A stretch of DNA of 64,000 nt from an uncultured Alphaproteobacteria bacterium (lineage in GTDB: Bacteria; Pseudomonadota; Alphaproteobacteria; HIMB59; GCA-002718135): assembly GCA_902595855.1 (NCBI GenBank), contig CACJRY010000002.1, positions 1 through 64,000 on the forward strand, given 5' to 3'. Both the position numbers and the translations under genes were made by a program. Under the pieces are notes generated by a model. It made no database searches and was not told the origin of the DNA. It worked only from the letters and a program-made list of their open reading frames with translations. Shown here in pieces: positions 58,401-64,000 of this stretch (the first letter of the stretch is position 1; every line of letters starts with the position of its first letter).

Positions 58401-58685
58401 AGCAGTTTGACCACCCATCGTAGGTAATAAAGCATCAGGTTTCTCTAACTCTATAATTTGCTCTACAAACTCTTTTGTAATTGGCTCAATATAAGTTTTG
58501 TCAGATAAATCTGGATCAGTCATTATGGTTGCAGGATTGGAGTTTACAAGAACTACTTTGTATCCTTCTTCTTTAAGAGATTTGCAAGCCTGCGCACCAG
58601 AATAGTCAAACTCACACGCCTGTCCAATGACAATTGGTCCAGCTCCAATTATTAATATTTTGTTTATATCTTGTCTTTTAGGCAT
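55455..58685 (-). CDS. carB: Carbamoyl-phosphate synthase large subunit
   Basis: 1076 residues, full length. Two homologous ATP-grasp halves, each with a preATP loop ([17 protein letters not shown] and [17 protein letters not shown]) and the [16 protein letters not shown] or [14 protein letters not shown] block; then an oligomerisation linker and the C-terminal MGS-like allosteric domain (from about 940). Makes carbamoyl phosphate for pyrimidines and arginine, feeding pyrD and argJ products in this window. Overlaps carA by 8 bp. Confidence 0.97.
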   Translation of the reverse strand: MPKRQDINKILIIGAGPIVIGQACEFDYSGAQACKSLKEEGYKVVLVNSNPATIMTDPDLSDKTYIEPITKEFVEQIIELEKPDALLPTMGGQTALNVSMELAKSGILKKNNVKMIGANPDAIELAEDRQKFKDAMRAIGLKCPESVIVEELTKAIEVKEKLKLPLVIRPSFTLGGTGGGVAYTDEEFSELCQRGLNASPTNQILIEKSVSGWKEFEMEVVRDHKDNCIIICSIENIDPMGVHTGDSITVAPSLTLTDKEYQILRNASIKVLQKIGVDTGGSNVQFAINPEDGEINVIEMNPRVSRSSALASKATGFPIAKIAAKLAVGYSLDELKNDITKTTPASFEPTIDYIVTKIPRFTFEKFNGADSNLTTSMKSVGETMSIGRSFNESLQKGFSSLEYGLDGLDVPQNHSTSKQTILNDLKIQSSQRLLTIGHALRLGIDQDEINNITKYDNWFIYQIKKIIEIEKLIQESELSNEIILLAKHNGFTDKKIAKIKNISENEIRKFRHQNNIRPIFRLVDTCAGEFGSKTPYLYSSYDWSFHNKPFCESNPTENKKVIILGGGPNRIGQGIEFDYCCVHAVYALREKGIETIMINCNPETVSTDYDTADRLYFEPLTTESVLEIYKKEDEVGEVLGVFVQFGGQTPLKIANELENEGVKILGTTTEAIDLAEDRDRFSETLNKLSIQQPKNGFAKNLKEAISIANEIGYPVLVRPSYVLGGRAMEIAYNEKHLEEFTKSALEVSSNNIILVDQYLENATEVDVDIIRDSAGEIFVAGIMEHIEEAGIHSGDSACSLPPFSISTEIQKNIIEWVSNIASEIKVIGLMNTQLALKNNEIYVLEVNPRASRTVPFVAKARNIPIAKIAAKVMTGDLLKEILKRFKVKNLNTFNVKESVFPFNKFDGVDLVLGPEMKSTGEVMGIDSTFLSAFAKSQIACGTILPSKGMVFISIDDQNKKYILEIAKKLLDLNFKIVATKGTSKFLYDNNLNVETINKVKEGGPHIVDAIKGNQIDLVINTTKTQGSIRDSYSIRRTALTYNIPYYTTIRGAKIAVDTIEHLKNSSLEVTSLQDLI

Positions 58686-59841
58686 ACTTTGTAATTAATT
58701 TGTAAAATTCTCTAAAAAGATAATTACTATCATGGGGTCCAGGACTTGCCTCTGGATGATATTGCACACTAAATACAGGTAGGGTTTTGTGCCTTATACC
58801 TTCATTTGATCCATCAAATAAAGATACATGAGTTTCTTCAACTTCATTTGGTAAACTTGCTCTATCAACTTCAAAACCATGATTTTGCGAAGTTATTTCT
58901 ACAGTATTATTAATTAAATTTTTTACTGGTTGATTTGCACCTCTATGACCCTGATACATTTTTTTTGTTTTTGCACCAAGGGCAAGATTTATTAATTGAT
59001 GGCCAAGACAAATACCAAAAATGGGAATTTCAAGGTTGATAAGCTCTTTAATTGTGGGAAGTATCAATTTTATAGTAGCATCAGGATCTCCAGGGCCGTT
59101 TGATAAAAAGATACCTTTTGGTTTATTACTTAGAATTTCTTTTATATTAGTTACAGCAGGCAAGATTGTAGGATTAAAATTTAAATTTTTTAAATTTCTT
59201 AAAATATTTTGTTTAATGCCAAAATCTAAACACACGATTGGAAAATTTTCAAAACTTTGTTTTTCAATATCTTTTTTCCATAAGCCATCATCCCACTCAT
59301 AAACTTTTTTTGTAGAGACTAAAGTTGCAAGATCCAAATTTTCAAGACCACCCCATTGCTTTAATTGTTTTTTTAAATCTTCTAAGCTTTTATTTTTTTC
59401 ACCAAAATGAATTAATGCTGCTTTTTTTGCACCCTCTATAGATAATTTTCTAGTTAAGTATCGAGTATCAATACTTGTAATTGCTGGAATATTATTATTT
59501 TTTAAAAAAGAATTTAAACTATCTTGAGCTCTCCAATTTGAATAGTGTTCTAGAGTTTGATTGATAACACAGCCTTCAGCATAAATTTTAGATGATTCTA
59601 AATCTTCATCATTTGTTCCTACAATACCTATATGAGGAAAAGTAAAAGTAATAATCTGTTTTGCATATGATGGGTCTGTCAAAGTTTCTTGATAGCCTGA
59701 TTGAGATGTATTGAAACACAATTCAGCTACAACTGATTTAATGGCTCCTAAACCATCACCCCACAATATTTCACCGTCATCGAAAATTAAAGCAGCTGAA
59801 GGAGGGCGTAGGTGTTGTTTTTTATAAATATCCCGCAGCAT
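58678..59841 (-). CDS. carA: Carbamoyl-phosphate synthase small subunit
   Basis: 387 residues. The N-terminal half binds carB ([20 protein letters not shown]). The C-terminal class I glutaminase has nucleophile cysteine in [10 protein letters not shown] and the histidine in [14 protein letters not shown]. Supplies ammonia from glutamine to carB. First gene of the leftward carA-carB-greA-ELM1-oxygenase run; a 126 bp gap separates it from divergent yqeY and must carry both promoters. Confidence 0.96.
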   Translation of the reverse strand: MLRDIYKKQHLRPPSAALIFDDGEILWGDGLGAIKSVVAELCFNTSQSGYQETLTDPSYAKQIITFTFPHIGIVGTNDEDLESSKIYAEGCVINQTLEHYSNWRAQDSLNSFLKNNNIPAITSIDTRYLTRKLSIEGAKKAALIHFGEKNKSLEDLKKQLKQWGGLENLDLATLVSTKKVYEWDDGLWKKDIEKQSFENFPIVCLDFGIKQNILRNLKNLNFNPTILPAVTNIKEILSNKPKGIFLSNGPGDPDATIKLILPTIKELINLEIPIFGICLGHQLINLALGAKTKKMYQGHRGANQPVKNLINNTVEITSQNHGFEVDRASLPNEVEETHVSLFDGSNEGIRHKTLPVFSVQYHPEASPGPHDSNYLFREFYKLITKYA

Positions 59842-59967
59842 TATTTGATAAGAAATGATGGTTTACTAGGCATTTTGAAAACTTTAGTCAAGGATTAGTT
59901 GAAATTGTAAATAACAGTTATATTAGTGATAAAAATAAATTTAACCGATTCTAACAGGTAGATAATT

Positions 59968-60429
59968 ATGAGTTTAAGAAACAATATTGATGAGGATTAT
60001 AAAAAAGCAATAAAAAACAAAGAGCAAGATAGGACCAATACTCTTAGATTAATAAAAAGTGCTATAAAAGATAAAGATATTTCATCTAGATCTAATGAAA
60101 GCAGAGAAGGCATTAGCGATCAAGAAATACTATCACTTTTGATCAGCTTGATTAAACAGAGAAAAGATTCGATAGAGCAATTTCAAAAAGCTGGAAGAGA
60201 TGATTTAATTAAAACTGAGCAAAGTGAAATTGACATAATAAATCAATATTTACCTAAGCAAAAATCTGAGGATGAAACCATAGAAATTATTGATGAATTA
60301 ATTAAAACTCATAATTTAGAAAATTTAAAAGATATGGGCAAGCTTATGGGTTTTGTTAAAAAAAATTATCCTGGAGAGGTAGATATAGGATTGGTGGGTA
60401 AAATTGCAAAATCTAAACTTGGAAATTAA
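59968..60429 (+). CDS. GatB/YqeY domain protein
   Basis: 153 residues. Helical YqeY fold with LRLIKSAIKDKDISSR, QEILSLLISLIKQRKDSIEQFQKAGRDDL and the C-terminal tail DMGKLMGFVKKNYPGEVDIGLVGKIAKSKL, which resembles the tRNA-binding tail of GatB. It may have a tRNA-amidation link; the function is not established. It shares one base with dnaG (TAATGG), and yqeY-dnaG-rpoD is a common alphaproteobacterial order. Confidence 0.9.
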   Translation: MSLRNNIDEDYKKAIKNKEQDRTNTLRLIKSAIKDKDISSRSNESREGISDQEILSLLISLIKQRKDSIEQFQKAGRDDLIKTEQSEIDIINQYLPKQKSEDETIEIIDELIKTHNLENLKDMGKLMGFVKKNYPGEVDIGLVGKIAKSKLGN

Positions 60430-62174
60430 TGGCTTTCAATAAGATTGATTTAGAAAATATAAAATCAAAAATTCTTATTTCAGAAGAGTTAGATAAAAAA
60501 ACTAAAGTAATTAAAAAAGGAAAAGATTTTTGGTGTTGCTGTCCATTTCATAATGAAAAAACCCCATCATGTAAAATTAATGATGAACAGGGATCTTATT
60601 ATTGTTTTGGCTGTGGAGCAAAAGGAGATATTTTTACAATCTACCAAGAATTATTTAATTATACTTTCCTAGATGCAGTAAAGGAGTTAGCAAATAGAGC
60701 AGGTATTAAAATAAACTTTGAGCAAACTTCAAATTATAAAGATTATGATAAACATTTAAAAATTTTAGAAATTTCAGCTAAGTGGTTTGAGGAAAATTTA
60801 AAAGCAGAAAATAATTTATGTATAAAATATTTACAAAATCGCAAATTATCAGATGATACAATTAAAACTTTTAGACTTGGGTATTCTTTTAATAAAGATC
60901 TTTCACTCCATGAGCATTTAAAAAATTTATCATTTGCTGATGAAGAGATTTTAAAAAGCAATGTTGCTAAACTTGATAAAAATAAAAATATAAAAGATTT
61001 TTTTTACAAGAGATTAATTTTCCCTATAACTAATATAAACGGAAAAGTAGTTGGATTTGGAGGGCGTGTTTTGGATGAGTCCAATCCTAAGTATATAAAT
61101 TCTCCAGAAAGTCATCATTTTAAAAAGAGAAGCATGCTGTATAATCTTAATTTAGCAAAAAACTCTGCAAGAGAGAAAAAAAACTTATTAATTTGTGAAG
61201 GATACATGGATGTGATTTCATTATACCAAAACAATATCAAAAGTGTTGTAGCTCCACTTGGTACATCTTTTACACAAGAACAATTAGAACTAACCTGGAA
61301 ATATACTAATAAACCTACTATAATGTTTGACGGCGATGATGCTGGTGTTAGAGCATCCTATAAAGCAGCACTAATGTCCCTTCCTTTTTTAGTTCCTAAT
61401 AAATCTCTTCAATTTATAAGATTGCCCAAAAATAATGACCCAGACAGTTTTTTAGAAAAAAATAAATTAGCTAATCTTGTTAAGATACTGAAAGCACCAA
61501 CATCTTTATTAACCTACATTTTTGAACTATCTAGTGATGGAGTATCTCTTAGTGATGCCGACCAAAAAATTTCATATGACCAATATCTTGATGATATAGT
61601 AAGCACGATTAAAGATAAAAAAATTCAATATTTTTATAAAAGCGAATTTAAATCTTTATTTTTTAAAAAATTAAAAAATTCTAATAAAAATGACATAATA
61701 AATGTCATTCCAACAAAAGTTAGTTCCTTACAAAAAAAACAGATATATTCTTTTATTGCTAGTGCTATTAACCACTCAAAATTAAGAATTAAAATCATTG
61801 AGTGTATTTTTGAAAATATTGAATTAGAAGAAATGGAGAGCAAAATTTTAGAGATTCTAAAAAATGACACCTTATTTAGTAATGATAATTCAAATGTTTT
61901 AAGTTTGTTTAATGAAGAAATCAGACAATTTTTGAAATCTAAGATATTGCATCCAAGTATTTATAAACTTTTCCCGTATTCTAGCCATAAATATGATACA
62001 GAAGGAGCTTTAGGAGAAATACAAGAATCTTTGAAAAACTTGAATACAAGGCTTTCAAATTTGAAAAAAATAAATAAAAGCCTAAATACCTTTGAAAAAA
62101 ATAGTACTTCTTTGAATTGGGATGAACTTCAGAAGATATCTATAGAGTTAGAGGAAACCTATAAAGATAGTTAA
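60429..62174 (+). CDS. dnaG: DNA primase
   Basis: 581 residues. Zinc-binding domain with the CHC2 pattern [13 protein letters not shown]...[11 protein letters not shown] (about 37-65), the catalytic core with the TOPRIM acidic residues in ICEGYMDV and FDGDDAGV, and a C-terminal helicase-interaction part rich in Lys and Asn that is poorly conserved. Makes RNA primers for replication. The rpoD start codon follows after one base. Confidence 0.95.
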   Translation: MAFNKIDLENIKSKILISEELDKKTKVIKKGKDFWCCCPFHNEKTPSCKINDEQGSYYCFGCGAKGDIFTIYQELFNYTFLDAVKELANRAGIKINFEQTSNYKDYDKHLKILEISAKWFEENLKAENNLCIKYLQNRKLSDDTIKTFRLGYSFNKDLSLHEHLKNLSFADEEILKSNVAKLDKNKNIKDFFYKRLIFPITNINGKVVGFGGRVLDESNPKYINSPESHHFKKRSMLYNLNLAKNSAREKKNLLICEGYMDVISLYQNNIKSVVAPLGTSFTQEQLELTWKYTNKPTIMFDGDDAGVRASYKAALMSLPFLVPNKSLQFIRLPKNNDPDSFLEKNKLANLVKILKAPTSLLTYIFELSSDGVSLSDADQKISYDQYLDDIVSTIKDKKIQYFYKSEFKSLFFKKLKNSNKNDIINVIPTKVSSLQKKQIYSFIASAINHSKLRIKIIECIFENIELEEMESKILEILKNDTLFSNDNSNVLSLFNEEIRQFLKSKILHPSIYKLFPYSSHKYDTEGALGEIQESLKNLNTRLSNLKKINKSLNTFEKNSTSLNWDELQKISIELEETYKDS

Positions 62175-62175
62175 T

Positions 62176-64000
62176 ATGGCAAAAAAAACAGTTAAAAAAA
62201 AGAAGACTACTCCAAAAAAAACCTTAATTAAAAAAAAGGCTGTAAAGAAAGTTGCAGCAAAAAAAACAGCAAAAAAAACAAAAAAAGCTATTTCAAAAAA
62301 AACATCCAAAACTAAAAAAACTATAAAAACAAAAAAGGTATCACAAAAAAAATCAACAAATTTAAAAAAGAAAACAGCAAAAATTAAAAAAAGTAAACTA
62401 AACAAAAACAAAATTAATAAGAAGGTTAAAGATAAAAAATTAAAAAAAGAAAAAAAAGTTATTTCATTTGATGATCATATAAAATCTATCATAGCTAAAT
62501 TATTAGATAAACATAAAGTTGATGGAATATATACACAAAAAATAATTGAAAAATCTGTCCCAAAAAAGTTTAGAACAGAAGAAAATGTTTCTAAAGTTGA
62601 AGCATTTTTGAAAGAAAATAATATAACAATTGTTTCTGAAGAAGAAGCAGCCGCTTTGATAAAATCAGCTAAAGAAGATCAATCTAAAAATGATGAAGAA
62701 AGTGGTGAGGACCAAAAAAAACAAACAGGTAAAACTGATGATCCTGTAAGATTATATTTAAGAGATATGGGAGCTGTTGAACTACTTAGCAGAGAGGGTG
62801 AAATAGCAATAGCCAAAAGAATTGAAGCTGGAAGAGAAAAAATGATTGGAGCAATATGTGAAAGTCCCATGACAATTCGATCAATAATAAATTGGAAAGA
62901 CTCCATAAAAGATGGAACAATGTTGTTAAGAGATATTGTTGATTTAGAGGCAACTTATGACATGTCTGATATTAATGACAATAAACTGGATGATACTCTA
63001 AAATTAATTGAAGAAGCTGGCGCTAGTGAAAAAAAAGATAAAGAAGAAAAGAATTCATCAAATGAAACAGAGGGAGAAACTGACTCAGATAATCAAAGTG
63101 AAGAAGACGAACTAAATGTTTCATTAGCTGCAATGGAAGAAAAGCTTAAACCAAAAGTTTTAAGTGATTTTGATTTTATTACAAAGCTTTTCAAAAGATT
63201 ACAAAAATATAGTTCAGAGCTAATAAGCTCAGACAGAAAAAATGAGACAAGTTTCATTGCTACTGAAAAAAAATACAAAAAAATCCAGAAAGAAATGGTA
63301 GTTGCCATGAAAGCTGTTCATTTTAATTCATCTACAATTGAAGCTTTAATGGAGTCTCTTTACGAACTTAACAAAAAATTACTTGTAAGAGAAGGTCGCA
63401 TGTTAAGACTCGCTGTTAATGAGGGTGTTAAAAGAGAAAACTTTATTGAAGAATACTTAAATTTTAATTTTGAAAAAAACTGGATTCAAACTTTACTTAA
63501 CCTGAAAGATAAACACTGGGAAAAATTTATAAATAAAAATCATTTAGAAATTAATAAATTAATTGATGAAATAAAAGAAATTCAAGATGCATCTGAATTG
63601 CCTTTAACTGAATTTAGAAGAATAGTATCTACTGTACAACAGGGGGAAAGATCTGCAGGCAGAGCAAAGAAAGAGATGATTGAATCAAATTTACGTTTAG
63701 TTATTTCAATTGCAAAAAAATATACCAATCGTGGCTTACAGTTTTTAGATCTAATTCAGGAAGGTAACATTGGTTTAATGAAAGCGGTTGATAAATTTGA
63801 ATACAGAAGAGGTTACAAATTTTCTACTTACGCTACTTGGTGGATAAGACAAGCAATTACAAGATCAATAGCAGATCAAGCTAGAACAATAAGAATACCA
63901 GTACACATGATAGAGACAATAAATAAAATAGTAAGAACTACTCGACAAATCATGGCAGAAATTGGCAGAGAACCTACACCAAATGAGCTAGCAGAGAGGC
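62176..64000 (+). CDS. rpoD: RNA polymerase sigma factor RpoD with lysine-rich N-terminal extension (3' end outside window)
   Basis: 608 residues are visible and the frame is open at the window end. Residues 1-94 are 47 lysines plus Thr, Ala, Ile, Ser and Asn, with only two acidic residues. Sigma region 1.1 follows (about 97-165: [19 protein letters not shown]), then [22 protein letters not shown] (region 1.2), a non-conserved acidic region, regions 2.1-2.4 ([12 protein letters not shown]..., [21 protein letters not shown]) and the start of region 3. It is the housekeeping sigma factor. An in-frame start nearer to region 1.1 is not seen: no Met from 2 to 94. Confidence 0.93.
   Translation, partial: MAKKTVKKKKTTPKKTLIKKKAVKKVAAKKTAKKTKKAISKKTSKTKKTIKTKKVSQKKSTNLKKKTAKIKKSKLNKNKINKKVKDKKLKKEKKVISFDDHIKSIIAKLLDKHKVDGIYTQKIIEKSVPKKFRTEENVSKVEAFLKENNITIVSEEEAAALIKSAKEDQSKNDEESGEDQKKQTGKTDDPVRLYLRDMGAVELLSREGEIAIAKRIEAGREKMIGAICESPMTIRSIINWKDSIKDGTMLLRDIVDLEATYDMSDINDNKLDDTLKLIEEAGASEKKDKEEKNSSNETEGETDSDNQSEEDELNVSLAAMEEKLKPKVLSDFDFITKLFKRLQKYSSELISSDRKNETSFIATEKKYKKIQKEMVVAMKAVHFNSSTIEALMESLYELNKKLLVREGRMLRLAVNEGVKRENFIEEYLNFNFEKNWIQTLLNLKDKHWEKFINKNHLEINKLIDEIKEIQDASELPLTEFRRIVSTVQQGERSAGRAKKEMIESNLRLVISIAKKYTNRGLQFLDLIQEGNIGLMKAVDKFEYRRGYKFSTYATWWIRQAITRSIADQARTIRIPVHMIETINKIVRTTRQIMAEIGREPTPNELAER

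Noticed and set aside
62148-62411. Open reading frame of 87 very hydrophobic residues on the minus strand
   Set aside because: It is the antisense of the AAA-rich lysine tail of rpoD; Phe-rich translation follows from the TTT codons and there is no start signal.
1-64000. CRISPR arrays, rRNA genes, tmRNA, RNase P or SRP RNA
   Set aside because: No regularly spaced repeats and none of the conserved cores of these RNAs were seen on reading both strands; a covariance-model search would be needed to be certain.

Overview
This is a 64 kb stretch of a compact, AT-rich (about 30% GC by eye) alphaproteobacterial chromosome. Lineage markers are the split transhydrogenase (PntAA/PntAB/PntB), a class I lysyl-tRNA synthetase, COX15-type heme A synthase, COQ9, UbiG, the CobS-CobT-J protein-BolA block, ELM1, and small alphaproteobacterial families (DUF465, DUF1178, DUF4167, DUF2177). 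Tight packing, very short spacers and tail-to-tail genes that share stop codons suggest a streamlined, probably marine, free-living cell of the SAR11/HIMB59-like type. The exact clade cannot be fixed from this window.

Layout. 1-5 kb: end of an M3 oligopeptidase, an ABC1/UbiB kinase-like protein, the transhydrogenase operon, rpsU. 5-10.6 kb: def, COQ9, DUF465, a phosphofructokinase, then a leftward operon ctaA-SDR-periplasmic protein-SDR. 10.6-18.3 kb: rightward fpr-like reductase, adrenodoxin-type ferredoxin, marR, lysK, pyrD, HAD phosphatase, rpmB, queuosine-precursor transporter, tgt. 18.3-24.7 kb: cobT, cobS, J protein, bolA, a CorC-type protein, aroB, aroK. 24.8-34 kb: a tiny membrane protein, a large periplasmic protein, accA, secA, argJ, a degenerate methyltransferase, DUF1178, ubiG. 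34-43 kb: lysC, rodZ-like, ispG, hisS, prfA, prmC, DUF4167, an M23 peptidase, flavin reductase, GNAT. 43.1-48.2 kb: a tRNA-Val followed by a 5 kb accessory island. 48.2-64 kb: DUF2177, ispA, guaC, a GGT-family hydrolase, rpmJ, trxB, a 2OG oxygenase, ELM1, greA, carB, carA, yqeY, dnaG and the start of rpoD, which runs off the window.

Most notable points. (1) The island at 43.2-48.2 kb starts exactly at the 3' end of tRNA-Val(GAC) and ends at a degraded second copy of that tRNA 3' end. It carries a membrane protein, a VTT protein, a PhyH dioxygenase, a radical SAM/SPASM enzyme and a GT2 glycosyltransferase, but no integrase. (2) A perfect palindrome TTGTATACAA sits between divergent ctaA and the fpr-ferredoxin-marR unit, and twice in tandem at the marR start codon. 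This looks like a MarR circuit controlling heme A synthesis together with a plausible electron supply for it. (3) RpoD carries a roughly 94-residue N-terminal tail that is half lysine. (4) rpsU, rpmB and rpmJ share a promoter/start layout with a GC-rich discriminator and almost no leader. (5) All 14 tail-to-tail gene pairs abut, overlap or lie within 5 bp of each other, seven of them by exactly 4 bp.

Limits: all calls come from reading protein and DNA motifs; no database search, fold prediction or exhaustive motif scan was run.
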